A stretch of DNA of 64,000 nucleotides from Microbacterium paraoxydans (GTDB lineage: Bacteria; Actinomycetota; Actinomycetes; Actinomycetales; Microbacteriaceae). Location: assembly GCF_900105335.1 (NCBI RefSeq), contig NZ_LT629770.1, positions 2,480,001 through 2,544,000 on the forward strand, given 5' to 3'. Positions 42,688-51,370 of this stretch are shown here, piece by piece. The notes beneath the pieces were generated by a model. The model was not told where the DNA came from, searched no databases, and saw only the letters and a list, made by a program, of their open reading frames with translations. The number at the start of each line of letters is the position of its first letter. Positions within the stretch are counted from its first letter, which is position 1. The position numbers and the translations under genes were made by a program.

Positions 42688-43919
42688 GCGGGAACGGCCC
42701 ATCACAGTCCTGGCCGAGCGGGGGTCCGATCCCGCCGATGGCGCCCGGCGGAGACCGTCCGGGGGAGATCCCTGCGCTGCCGCCCGCCCTGATCGCGGCG
42801 CCCCCCGGTGTCGACGGCACGCCGCTGCGCCAGACGCCCGCGCCGCCCACGCCGATCGCCTCGTCGCGGCGCACCGTCCCTCGGCCGGCCGAGGGACTCG
42901 GCCCCGCCTTCCGCGGAGCCCCCGCCGGCACCGTTCAGCGGATCGCGGCCTTCACCCTCGACGCGGCCGCCGTGTTCCTCGCCTCCGCCGTCGTCCTCGT
43001 GCTGACCCAGAGCGTGCTGCTCGCCGGCCTCACCGTCTTCGAACTCGCCCTGTTCCTCTGGGTGCTGGAAGCGCGCACCGGCCTCACCCTCGGCAACGCC
43101 GTGCTGCGCCTGCGCAGCGCGCGCGCCGACCGGCCGTGGTCGCCGGGGATCGGGCGCCAGTTCGTCCGCGGTATCGTCACCGGCGCCGGCTTCCTCGTGG
43201 CTGTCGGCAGCTGGGTCGTCGTCGCCTCCAGCGCCTGGGATCGCGGCGGCAGACGGCAGTCCTGGGCCGACCGCGTCGCCGGCACCGTCGTGGTCGCCGT
43301 GCCCGCGAAGGCGGCCGTCGAGGCTCCGCCGGCTCCCGCCCCGGGGGAGGCCGCTCCGCTCGCTCCGCCGCAGGTCGTGCCGCTGGTGGCGTCGCCGTCC
43401 GTCGTGGACGAGGACTCCCAGCCCACCGACGCCCGCGCCGCCTCCCGCCGTACCGAGACCCCGGAACCGGCAGCACCCGGATCGGATCGGCCGCTCTTCA
43501 CGGTCGCCCCCGCCCCGGCGCCGCAGACGGGTGCCGAGGCCCCCGCCCCCGAGACCGGGGCGCTGCTGCTCATCTTCGACACCGGCCAGCGGGTGCAGCT
43601 CGCCCTCCCCGTGGCCGCGAACCTCGGGCGCGGCCCCGTCGCCAGCGCCCACGACGACCGCCTCATCGTCGTCACCGACCCCGATGCTTCGGTCTCGAAG
43701 ACCCATCTGCGCATCGAGCACTCCCGCGGCCGCACGTGGGTGACTGACTTCGGTTCCACGAACGGCTCCGACGTCCGCAGCGACGACGGACAGACGACCG
43801 AGCTGGTCGCCGGCGAGCGCGTGCTCCTCGACGACGCCGACCGCGTCCGCATGGGCAACCGCAGCTTCACCATCAGCCTCCTGCTAGGTACAGACAGCAG
43901 CGCCGGAGAGAGAGCATGA
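42684..43919 (+). CDS. RDD-FHA membrane protein of the secretion locus
   Basis: A 411-residue protein. An N-terminal Pro-rich region (1-70) is followed by an RDD domain with membrane helices (about 75-200; GTVQRIAAFTLDAAAVFLAS and TGLTLGNAVLRLR), a Pro/Ala-rich linker and a C-terminal FHA domain (about 300-405; GRGP, SKTHLRIE, DFGSTNGS). FHA proteins are found in several type VII systems, where they link secretion to Ser/Thr kinase signalling. It is located between EccD2 and EccC with four-base overlaps on both sides, so it probably belongs to the secretion complex. The kinase at 9099 is a possible writer. Confidence 0.9.
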   Translation: MSGNGPSQSWPSGGPIPPMAPGGDRPGEIPALPPALIAAPPGVDGTPLRQTPAPPTPIASSRRTVPRPAEGLGPAFRGAPAGTVQRIAAFTLDAAAVFLASAVVLVLTQSVLLAGLTVFELALFLWVLEARTGLTLGNAVLRLRSARADRPWSPGIGRQFVRGIVTGAGFLVAVGSWVVVASSAWDRGGRRQSWADRVAGTVVVAVPAKAAVEAPPAPAPGEAAPLAPPQVVPLVASPSVVDEDSQPTDARAASRRTETPEPAAPGSDRPLFTVAPAPAPQTGAEAPAPETGALLLIFDTGQRVQLALPVAANLGRGPVASAHDDRLIVVTDPDASVSKTHLRIEHSRGRTWVTDFGSTNGSDVRSDDGQTTELVAGERVLLDDADRVRMGNRSFTISLLLGTDSSAGERA

Positions 43920-46900
43920 CAGGACCCCGTCTCGCCCCGCCCCGTGTCCCCTCCGGGAGGCTCCCGGTCCAGGCCCCGCCGGAGCTGCAGCCGAACGATG
44001 GCGGCATCGGGATCCTCGGGTCGCTGCTGCCCATGCTCGGCAGCGTCGGCGCGATCGTCATGGTCACCATGTCGAACCAGTCCGTCACGGGTCTGCTGAC
44101 CGGCGGCATGTTCCTGCTGTCCTCGCTCGGCTTCGTCGCCGTCAACGGCTGGCGGCAGCGCTCTCAGCGGCAGGCGGCCACGCTCGGTGCCCGTCGCGAG
44201 TACCTGGCGTACCTGACCGAGCTGCGGCAGACCGTCCGCGTCGCCGCCCGGCAGCAGCGCCGCTCCGCGAACTGGCACCTGCCGGCGCCGTCGACCCTGC
44301 CGTACCTCGCGGAGGAGCGCACCCGCGTCTGGGAGCGCGGCGTCAACGACCCCGACTTCCTGTCGGTCCGCGTGGGCGTCACCGATCAGCCGCTGTGCGT
44401 CACGCTCGAAGCTCCGGAGCTCCCGCCGCTGGCGCAGCTCGACCCCGTCGCCGCCTCGGCCGCGCACCGCTTCATGCTGACGCACGAGGTCCAGAAGAAC
44501 CTCCCGCTCGGCGTCACCCTCCGCGACTACGCCCGCATCGAGATCACCGGTGACGAGGACGAGACCCGGGCGCTGGCCAGGGCCATGCTGCTGCACGCGG
44601 CCACCATGCACGACCCCGACGTGCTGCAGATCGTCATCGCCGCGGACACCGGAGTGCTCCCGCAATGGGAGTGGGCGAAGTGGCTGCCGCACACGCACTC
44701 GCGCACCGTGCGGGACGGCCTCGGCGCCGCCCGGATGATCGGCTCGCAGCTGTCCGAGCTCGAGGACATGCTGCCGCCCGAGGTGCGCGAGCGCTCGCGC
44801 TTCGCCCGCGACGGCTCCGGACCGAAGACGCCGCACATCGTCATCGTCACGGACGGCGCCACGACGTCGTTCAACGACGCCCTCGTCACCGGCGACGGCG
44901 TCCAGGGTGTCACCGTGATCGACCTGCCCGCCCGGTGGGGCGACCTCGACGACCCGAACGCCCTGCGCATCGCGTTCGAGACCGGCGGTGCGAGCACACG
45001 CGCCGAGCTCGTCAGCCTGCAGGTGCCCGCACGCCCGTTCGAGGCCGACGCGATCACCATCGTCGAGGCCGAGGCGACCGCCCGCCGGCTCATCGCCCTG
45101 TACTCGGGCGGCACGGCGATCGCGAGCAAGAAGAGCGCGACCGGCCAGGCCGAGCTCGTCGAGCTCCTCGGTCTTCCCGATGTGCGCGACCTCGACCTCG
45201 ACGCCGCCTGGGCACCGCGCCTGGAGCGCGACCGGCTCCGCGTGCCGATCGGCCAGACCGAGGACGGCAGCCCGCTCATCCTCGACATCAAGGAGTCGGC
45301 ACAGCAGGGTATGGGCCCGCACGGCCTCATCATCGGTGCCACAGGCTCGGGGAAGTCGGAGGTGCTCCGCACGCTCGTGCTCGCGCTCGCGATGACCCAC
45401 TCGCCGGAGCAGCTCAACTTCGTGCTCGTCGACTTCAAGGGTGGCGCGACGTTCGCCGGCATGGCCGACATGCCGCACGTCTCGGCCATCATCACGAACC
45501 TCGGCGAGGAGATCTCCCTCGTCGACCGCATGCAGGACGCGCTCCAGGGCGAGATGGTGCGCCGACAGGAGCTGCTGCGGGCCACCGGTCCGTTCGCCAA
45601 CGTGGCCGACTACGAGAAGGCGCGTCGCGGCGGCCGCACCGACCTGGCGCCGCTGCCGGCCCTGCTCATCGTCGCCGACGAGTTCTCCGAGCTCCTGTCG
45701 GCCAAGCCGGAGTTCGTCGACACGTTCGTCAACATCGGCCGGCTCGGCCGCTCGCTGCAGGTGCACCTGCTGCTGTCCTCCCAGCGGCTGGAGGAGGGCA
45801 AGCTGCGCGGCCTCGACACGCACCTCTCCTACCGCATCGGGCTTCGGACGTTCTCGGCGGCCGAGTCCCGCACGGTCCTCGGCGTGCCGGACGCCTATCA
45901 CCTGCCCACGCAGCCGGGCGCCGGCATCCTGAAGTCCGACACCGAGACCATGACCCAGTTCCGCGCCGCGTACGTGTCCGGACCACCGCCGCGTCGTCGT
46001 CGTCGGGCCTCGTCCTGCTCCGGCCAGAGCACGGGTTCGACCGCGGTCGAGCTGTTCACCGCCGCGCCGGTGTGGCGGGCGGAGGCACCGGTGGACGAGC
46101 CGGAGGTCGTGGTCGACGCCGAGCCGGAGGAGAAGCGCAACACCTTCGAGATCGCGGTCGAGTCCATGAAGGGACGCGGCCCCGCGGCGCACCAGGTGTG
46201 GCTGCCGCCGCTGGTGACACCGGCCACCCTCGACCAGCTCTTCGGCGACCTCGTCGAGGACCCGTCGCTCGGTCTCGTCTCCCCGCGCTGGCGGAAGGCG
46301 GGAGCGCTCACGGTCCCGCTCGGCATCGTCGACGTGCCGCTGGAGCAGCGCCGCGAGAACCTCGCGGTCTCGCTCGGCGGCGCGGCCGGACACATGGCCA
46401 TCGTCGGCGCGCCCCTGAGCGGTAAGAGCACGCTCGCGCGGACGACGGTCGCCGCCCTGGCGCTCACGCACACGCCGCAGGAGGTGCAGTTCTTCGTCAT
46501 CGACTTCGGCGGCGGCAGCTTCACCGGCATGCAGGACTTCACGCACATCAGTGGCGTCGCGACGCGGTCCGAGCCGGACGTCGTCCGCCGCACGGTGGCT
46601 GAGGTCACCAGCCTGCTGAACGCCCGCGAGGTGTACTTCCGGCAGCACGGCATCGACTCGATCGACGCCTACCGGCAGCGCCGCGGGCAGGGACTGGCCG
46701 ACGACGGCTACGGCGACATCTTCCTCATCGTGGACGGATGGGGCACGCTGCGCGCCGAGTTCGAGATGCTCGAGCCGCAGATCCAGGCGATCGCGGCCCG
46801 CGGTCTCACCTACGGCGTCCACGTCGTGATCACGGCGGCGCGCTGGATGGAGATCCGGGCCAACATCAAAGACCTCATCGGCACCCGCATCGAGCTGCGT

Positions 46901-47890
46901 CTCGGCGACCCGACGGATTCCGAGGTCAACCGCAAGGCGGCGGAGAACGTCACGGCCATCCCCGGCCGCGGTCTCAACGACCGCGGTCTGCAGATGCTCA
47001 CGGCGCTGCCGCGTGTCGACGGCGTGGACGACGCGTCGAGCCTGCCGAACGGGATCGACGACCTCGTGGCACGGGTCGCGGCGGCGTGGCACGGTCCGGC
47101 AGGGCCCAAGCTGCGGCTGCTGCCCTCGCGCATCAGCCATGCCGACCTGCGCGCCGTCGCGGCCGCGCAGTCGCCGGACGGCACGGAGCCCCGCGAACTC
47201 CTGCTGGGCATCGACGAGGCGAACCTCGCCCCGTTCTCGATCGATCCGGTCGCCGAGCCGCTGCTGTATCTGTACGGCGACGCGGACTCCGGCAAGTCAT
47301 CGATGCTCCGCGGCGTCGTGCACGAGATCACGCGCCTGTACGGGCCGACCGAGGCGAAGATCTTCGTCGTCGACTACCGTCGTGCCCTGCTCGGCGAGAT
47401 CCCGCAGGAATACCTCGGCGCCTACCTCACGTCGCACGAGATGACCGAGGGCGGGATGAACGAGCTCGCCCAGTTCTTCCGGAGCCGCATCCCCGGACCC
47501 GACGTCACGCCCGACCAGCTCCGCAGCCGGTCGTGGTGGAAGGGTGCGGAGGGATTCGTCCTCATCGACGACTACGACCTCGTGGCGACCTCGCAGGGCA
47601 ACCCGGTCGCGGTCCTCGCGCCGCTGCTCGCGCAGGCGGCCGACCTCGGCCTCCACGTGATCCTCACCCGCCGCACCGGCGGGGCGAGCCGCGCCGCGTA
47701 CGATCCCATCATCCAGCGCATGACCGACCTGGGTGCGACCGGCATCCTGCTCTCGGGCAGCCCCGAGGAGGGCCAGCTCATCGGCAAGGTGAAGGCCGTT
47801 CCCGCGATCCCGGGCCGTGCGCAGATCGTCAGTCGCGATCGGGGCCTCGTCTCCGCGCAGCTGCTGTGGGTGCCGCCGAGCTACGAGTGA
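43916..47890 (+). CDS. eccC: Type VII secretion ATPase EccC (fused EccCa-EccCb)
   Basis: A 1324-residue FtsK/SpoIIIE-like motor with all three ATPase domains in one chain. Two membrane helices (about 32-75) are followed by a DUF-type domain and Walker A motifs GATGSGKS (474-481), GAPLSGKS (831-838) and GDADSGKS (1121-1128). Walker B is VADEFSELL in domain 1, IVDGWG in domain 2 (no acidic residue after the Asp) and LIDDYD in domain 3. EccC recognises WXG100 substrates through the last domain and powers export. The polyarginine/serine linker at about 690-710 (RRRRRASSCSG) is unusual but keeps the frame. The start overlaps the FHA gene by four bases. Confidence 0.95.
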   Translation: MTGPRLAPPRVPSGRLPVQAPPELQPNDGGIGILGSLLPMLGSVGAIVMVTMSNQSVTGLLTGGMFLLSSLGFVAVNGWRQRSQRQAATLGARREYLAYLTELRQTVRVAARQQRRSANWHLPAPSTLPYLAEERTRVWERGVNDPDFLSVRVGVTDQPLCVTLEAPELPPLAQLDPVAASAAHRFMLTHEVQKNLPLGVTLRDYARIEITGDEDETRALARAMLLHAATMHDPDVLQIVIAADTGVLPQWEWAKWLPHTHSRTVRDGLGAARMIGSQLSELEDMLPPEVRERSRFARDGSGPKTPHIVIVTDGATTSFNDALVTGDGVQGVTVIDLPARWGDLDDPNALRIAFETGGASTRAELVSLQVPARPFEADAITIVEAEATARRLIALYSGGTAIASKKSATGQAELVELLGLPDVRDLDLDAAWAPRLERDRLRVPIGQTEDGSPLILDIKESAQQGMGPHGLIIGATGSGKSEVLRTLVLALAMTHSPEQLNFVLVDFKGGATFAGMADMPHVSAIITNLGEEISLVDRMQDALQGEMVRRQELLRATGPFANVADYEKARRGGRTDLAPLPALLIVADEFSELLSAKPEFVDTFVNIGRLGRSLQVHLLLSSQRLEEGKLRGLDTHLSYRIGLRTFSAAESRTVLGVPDAYHLPTQPGAGILKSDTETMTQFRAAYVSGPPPRRRRRASSCSGQSTGSTAVELFTAAPVWRAEAPVDEPEVVVDAEPEEKRNTFEIAVESMKGRGPAAHQVWLPPLVTPATLDQLFGDLVEDPSLGLVSPRWRKAGALTVPLGIVDVPLEQRRENLAVSLGGAAGHMAIVGAPLSGKSTLARTTVAALALTHTPQEVQFFVIDFGGGSFTGMQDFTHISGVATRSEPDVVRRTVAEVTSLLNAREVYFRQHGIDSIDAYRQRRGQGLADDGYGDIFLIVDGWGTLRAEFEMLEPQIQAIAARGLTYGVHVVITAARWMEIRANIKDLIGTRIELRLGDPTDSEVNRKAAENVTAIPGRGLNDRGLQMLTALPRVDGVDDASSLPNGIDDLVARVAAAWHGPAGPKLRLLPSRISHADLRAVAAAQSPDGTEPRELLLGIDEANLAPFSIDPVAEPLLYLYGDADSGKSSMLRGVVHEITRLYGPTEAKIFVVDYRRALLGEIPQEYLGAYLTSHEMTEGGMNELAQFFRSRIPGPDVTPDQLRSRSWWKGAEGFVLIDDYDLVATSQGNPVAVLAPLLAQAADLGLHVILTRRTGGASRAAYDPIIQRMTDLGATGILLSGSPEEGQLIGKVKAVPAIPGRAQIVSRDRGLVSAQLLWVPPSYE

Positions 47891-47909
47891 CAACCGAGGA
47901 GAGACCGAG

Positions 47910-48212
47910 ATGACCTTCGAACCGACGCCGGCCGCAGCGCCGATGGTCCCACCCGTGCTGTACCTGCCCCTAGGCGTGACGTCGACGCCCGAGGAGCAGC
48001 TCGTCGAGATCAGGGAGTTGAAGGACGGGCGGCGTGCACTGCTCGCCTACACCGCCCTCGACCGGCTGCTGGAGCTCGCCGGCGAGCGGCAGCCCTGGGT
48101 GCTGGTGCGCACCGAGGACCTCGGTCAGATCAAGGAGGCGCAGCCCTACGATGTCGTGATCTTCGACCTCGACGTGCCCGCGTCCTACCGCCGGAACGGA
48201 GCCATCGCATGA
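47910..48212 (+). CDS. SseB/SAV_915-like small protein
   Basis: A 100-residue protein with a beta-strand and helix pattern (EIRELKDGRRALLAYTALDRL, VLVRTEDLGQIKEAQPYDVVIFD) similar to the N-terminal part of SseB or the SAV_915 group, small proteins often found in actinobacterial type VII loci. The reaction is unknown. It starts 19 bases after EccC with GAGGAGAGACC before the ATG, and its stop overlaps the next start by four bases. It links eccC to the following effector cassette. Confidence 0.6.
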   Translation: MTFEPTPAAAPMVPPVLYLPLGVTSTPEEQLVEIRELKDGRRALLAYTALDRLLELAGERQPWVLVRTEDLGQIKEAQPYDVVIFDLDVPASYRRNGAIA

Positions 48213-48505
48213 GCCGCATCGCGATGGACCCGGAGGTAATGGCCGTCCACGCGGACATGCACGAGGAGGCGGTCGAGCTCATCGAGACGAAGCTCTCCGG
48301 CATTCCGACGGCCGTCGACGGCGGACTCGCCTCCGACACGGTCGCCGCGATCATGCAGCGGGTGGGGGAGGGCGTCGACGCCCTCTACCGGATCAACGGC
48401 ACCCTCGGAGAGATCGTCCGCGCCATCGCCGACGACGCGGAGACGAACGAGCAGGACGTGATCGACCAGCTCGACCCGGTCGCGGCCATCGTCGAGGACC
48501 TCTGA
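48209..48505 (+). CDS. Small EspC-like (DUF2580-type) partner protein
   Basis: A 98-residue acidic helical protein beginning with RIAMDPEVMAVHADMHEEAVE, a pattern seen in DUF2580/EspC-like proteins; it has no W-x-G turn. It overlaps the previous gene by four bases and shares a base with the start of the next (TGATG). It is the small partner of the third partner-effector-membrane cassette. The function is inferred from size and order only. Confidence 0.65.
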   Translation: MSRIAMDPEVMAVHADMHEEAVELIETKLSGIPTAVDGGLASDTVAAIMQRVGEGVDALYRINGTLGEIVRAIADDAETNEQDVIDQLDPVAAIVEDL

Positions 48506-49716
48506 TGACGATCGACACGACCACGTACGGCGACGCCGACCAGGTGCAGGCGGCCGCGGACTGGCTCGACCCCGACCTGAAGGACGCCGCAGACGTCTCC
48601 TCCAACGTCACGACCTTCATCCCGACCGGGGTGCGCGGGCACTGGTACGGCGAGTCGGCGGACGACTACGTCACGATCCTCTCGCGCACGACCGACGCCG
48701 CGAAGGAGATCAAGGACCTCGCCCGTGACGCCGCCGAGAAGCTCCGGTCGTACGCCGGGCAGCTGCGGCGCATGAAGGAGGACTTCGCGACGCACCGCGA
48801 CAATGCGAGGGCGGCGGGGCTCCCGGTCAACGGCATGATCATCGGCCGGCCGGTGTCCCTGATCCCGGTGTGCCCCACCTCGCGGGACGACCCCTACTGG
48901 GACGAGTGGCAGGAACACCTCGACCGCATCGAGCTGTACAACGAGATCGCCGCCGACGTCGGCTCCTGGTGGGGCGAGCTCGAGGTCTGGATCAGCGAGA
49001 ACCTCGACGGATTCCTCGGGACCATGCCGAGCCAGTCCACGGCGGACAAGATCCTGTCCGGTCTGCGGGAGGCGAGCGGCGAGGTCCCGAAGATCTACCT
49101 CGAGGGCCAGGGCCTGGCGTGGGCGGAGACGGCGGCCGAGCTCACCTCCCACGCGGAGGATCTGCGTCTCGGAGCATCGGACTTCGTTCGCGAGCTGCGC
49201 TCCGGCAATCCCGCCGTCAAGGCCGCTGCCGAGGCCGCCAACCCCACCGGCATGCGGTGGGCGGCGGACGAGGCCGAGGATCTGGCCCGCGGACTCTCTC
49301 GCGCGAGTCGGGCGGTGCCGTTCATCGGCTGGGGCGTCGACGCCTGGAATCTGGGCTCGGCGATGTCGTCGGGCGACGACCCGTCGTCCACCGCGGTGGA
49401 GATCATCGGCGGTGCGGCGGGTGGCGCCGCTGCGGCTGCCGGTGTCGCCGCGCTCGCAGCGGCCGGTGTCGTCACGCTCCCCGTGTGGGGCACGGCGGTC
49501 GTCGTGGGCGGGGCCGCGGTGGCGGTCGGTGCCGGTGCGGTGTGGGCCTACGAGAACTGGGTCCCGCAGGACGTCCGGGAGTCGATCGACGCCGGCATGG
49601 CGGATGCGTGGGACGCCACGACGGACTTCGCGGAGGACGCCTGGGAGAACACGACCGACTTCGTGGGCGACGCGGGGCACAACATCGGCAAGGCGTGGAA
49701 GGGACTGTTCGGGTGA
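48505..49716 (+). CDS. WXG-like protein with hydrophobic segment, candidate T7SS effector
   Basis: A 403-residue protein. The N-terminal helical unit has a W-Y-G turn in GHWYGESADDYVT (Trp47). The middle has a second helical region containing WGELEVWISENLDG. From about 300 to 355 there is a long Ala/Gly/Val-rich hydrophobic stretch (PVWGTAVVVGGAAVAVGAG), followed by a Trp/Asp-rich, amphipathic C-terminus with repeats of the type A-x-D-x-T-x-D-F. The layout, a WXG/LXG-like delivery domain plus a glycine-zipper-like hydrophobic region, is that of pore-forming or membrane-acting substrates. Its W-x-GESAD motif is shared with the protein at 51367. The stop overlaps the next GTG. Confidence 0.7.
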   Translation: MTIDTTTYGDADQVQAAADWLDPDLKDAADVSSNVTTFIPTGVRGHWYGESADDYVTILSRTTDAAKEIKDLARDAAEKLRSYAGQLRRMKEDFATHRDNARAAGLPVNGMIIGRPVSLIPVCPTSRDDPYWDEWQEHLDRIELYNEIAADVGSWWGELEVWISENLDGFLGTMPSQSTADKILSGLREASGEVPKIYLEGQGLAWAETAAELTSHAEDLRLGASDFVRELRSGNPAVKAAAEAANPTGMRWAADEAEDLARGLSRASRAVPFIGWGVDAWNLGSAMSSGDDPSSTAVEIIGGAAGGAAAAAGVAALAAAGVVTLPVWGTAVVVGGAAVAVGAGAVWAYENWVPQDVRESIDAGMADAWDATTDFAEDAWENTTDFVGDAGHNIGKAWKGLFG

Positions 49717-50474
49717 CAGGGCAGCAGCAGTCGACGTCTCCGGAGACGATCTGGGTGCCCGGTCATCCGGGGTGGCAGGGGCAGCAGCGGGCGACCACGG
49801 CACTCACCGTGTTCGGCGTCGTGTTCGCCATCGTGGTCCTGCTGTTCAGCCTGATCCTGTTCGCCGATCCGGCTCCGGCGATGAAGGCTCTGGGGATCGG
49901 TGTGCTCGCGGCCGTCGCCGTGGGCGTCTGGCTGATGGTGGCGCACGCCCGCGTCTCCCGGGTCCGAGTCGTCCGGCCGGTCGTCGACGGTCCGGCGATC
50001 GCGTTCGGCGGGGCCGCGGGAATCGTCTGGCCGCTGCGCGCCCTCGCGCCCGTGGGGGCCCTGCTCCTCGCGGCGTGGGCATGGAGCATCTTCACGGTGC
50101 CCGCAGACCGACTGCCGCTCCTCACCCTGCTCCTCCTCCCGGTGGTCGCGCTGATCATGACGGTCGCCGGCATCCGGTCGTGGTTCCGGGCTCCCTCCGC
50201 CCATCGCCTGACGCTGCGCCCCGACGGGCTGCAACTCCGGATCCCGCGCAACAACGTGGCCGTGGCATGGGACGAGGTCGTCGGCGCCGGCCTGGAAGGC
50301 AACCGCGTGGTGCTGCGGACGGCGACCGCGCAGCCGTCCTCGTGGGCGGCGGCCGACCTCGCCAGCGACCCTGTGCTCCTGGCCGAGCTGGTCACCTTCT
50401 ACGCGAACCGTCCCGACGCCCGTGCCGAGATCGGCGCGGGCACGCTGGCCCGTCTGCGGTCCGGGGAGTTCTAG
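49713..50474 (+). CDS. Membrane protein with PH-like C-terminus, candidate immunity
   Basis: A 253-residue protein with four membrane helices in two pairs (about 28-50, 58-78, 108-125 and 130-155), then a cytoplasmic beta-rich domain (about 165-253; HRLTLRPDGLQLRIPRNNVA and VAWDEVVGAGLEGNRVVL) that resembles bacterial PH domains. The GTG start overlaps the effector's stop by four bases (GTGA). It is the last plus-strand gene of the secretion locus. Its place suggests protection against, or membrane anchoring of, the preceding protein; I cannot distinguish the two. Confidence 0.6.
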   Translation: MTGQQQSTSPETIWVPGHPGWQGQQRATTALTVFGVVFAIVVLLFSLILFADPAPAMKALGIGVLAAVAVGVWLMVAHARVSRVRVVRPVVDGPAIAFGGAAGIVWPLRALAPVGALLLAAWAWSIFTVPADRLPLLTLLLLPVVALIMTVAGIRSWFRAPSAHRLTLRPDGLQLRIPRNNVAVAWDEVVGAGLEGNRVVLRTATAQPSSWAAADLASDPVLLAELVTFYANRPDARAEIGAGTLARLRSGEF

Positions 50475-50536
50475 CAAGACGTTTCCGTACACGCGAGGGT
50501 TCGACGGTGTGATCCTCAGGGATCGTCGCCAGGGCG

Positions 50537-50953
50537 TCAGTCCGTGAGGCGGAACTCGATGCTCGCCGTCAGCTCCGGATCCTCGAACCGGATCGAGCCG
50601 GAGGTGAAATCGACTTGTAAGTCTGCGGGGTCGACAGGGAAGCCGTCGTTCGTGGCCTCGTCGAACCGTAGAACAAGCGGGGGGTCGTCGGAGAAGGTTT
50701 CCCAGACACCGGAGCCGCGGAAGTTGTCTTGCGTGTCTCGGTACTGGAGGGGATTAAAGGAGGCGTCGCTCATCGTGAATGTGCCGTCGCGGTTGATCGT
50801 GAGGGTGCCGTTGTCGTCGCCAACCGCTTCCCACACGCCGACGGGAGAGGTGACATGTGGGGCGGGGGTGCAGCTGGCGAGGCCGAGCATGGTGGCAAGG
50901 ACGAGTACGGGCGACAATACGGCATTCGGAAATGAGCCTCGGAGGTGAGCCAT
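50537..50953 (-). CDS. Small lipoprotein, tandem copy B
   Basis: A 138-residue lipoprotein with a signal peptide ending in the lipobox LASC (Cys about 28). The mature part starts with VTSPVGVWEAVGDDNGTLTI, a lipocalin-like or beta-barrel start (G-x-W plus a strand pattern), and ends with RFEDPELTASIEFRL. It is about 70 percent identical in appearance to the lipoprotein just upstream at 50960. It follows that gene by six bases. The two are probably a tandem duplication and, by position after a WXG-type protein, candidate immunity proteins. Confidence 0.7.
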   Translation of the reverse strand: MAHLRGSFPNAVLSPVLVLATMLGLASCTPAPHVTSPVGVWEAVGDDNGTLTINRDGTFTMSDASFNPLQYRDTQDNFRGSGVWETFSDDPPLVLRFDEATNDGFPVDPADLQVDFTSGSIRFEDPELTASIEFRLTD

Positions 50954-50959
50954 GAGGTG

Positions 50960-51370
50960 TCAGTTCGCGAGACGGAATTCGATGTTCACGGTTTGTTCCG
51001 GGTCCTCGAACCGGATCGTGCCCGACGTGAAGTCGACTTGCAGTCCCGCGGGGTCAACGGCGAAGCCGTCGTTGGTGGCTTCGTCGAATCGTAGGACAAG
51101 CGGTGGGTCGTCAGAGAACGTCTGCCAGGTTCCTCGTCCGTGGAAATCGGCCGAATCAGTGCGCCAGATGGGGTCAAAGGAGGCATCGGTCATCGTGAAT
51201 GTGCCGTCGCGGTTGATTGTGAGGGTGCCGTTGTCGTCGCCGACCGCTTCCCAGACGCCGATGGGAGAGGTGACGGCGGGGGCGGGGGCACAGCTGGCGA
51301 GGGTGAGTATCGTGAGAAGGGGAAGAGCAACCGCCGCGATTGCTGAGCGGGCGCGGAGGATGAAAGTCAT
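50960..51370 (-). CDS. Small lipoprotein, tandem copy A
   Basis: A 136-residue lipoprotein with lipobox LASC (Cys about 27), then the same beta-rich domain as its neighbour: GVWEAVGDDNGTLTINRDGT and DDPPLVLRFDEATNDGF are shared word for word between the two. The ATG overlaps the stop of the WXG-type protein gene by four bases (ATGA), so it is made together with that protein. Differences from copy B lie mainly in the central loop (WRTDSADFHGRG versus QYRDTQDNFRGSG). No known family is recognised. Confidence 0.72.
   Translation of the reverse strand: MTFILRARSAIAAVALPLLTILTLASCAPAPAVTSPIGVWEAVGDDNGTLTINRDGTFTMTDASFDPIWRTDSADFHGRGTWQTFSDDPPLVLRFDEATNDGFAVDPAGLQVDFTSGTIRFEDPEQTVNIEFRLAN

Noticed and set aside
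45980..46050. Compensating frameshifts in eccC around the polyarginine/serine linker
   Set aside because: The frame continues into well-matching sequence on both sides, the stretch lies in a variable linker, and no single change gives a better reading.
42935..47140. A 1401-codon open frame on the minus strand
   Set aside because: It lies antisense to eccC and the RDD-FHA gene, which have full domain matches; its product is Arg/Glu/Asp/Val-rich with no domains, a typical GC-rich shadow.
50511..50524. Intrinsic terminator between convergent genes
   Set aside because: The GATCC/GGATC stem is only five base pairs and has no T-run.
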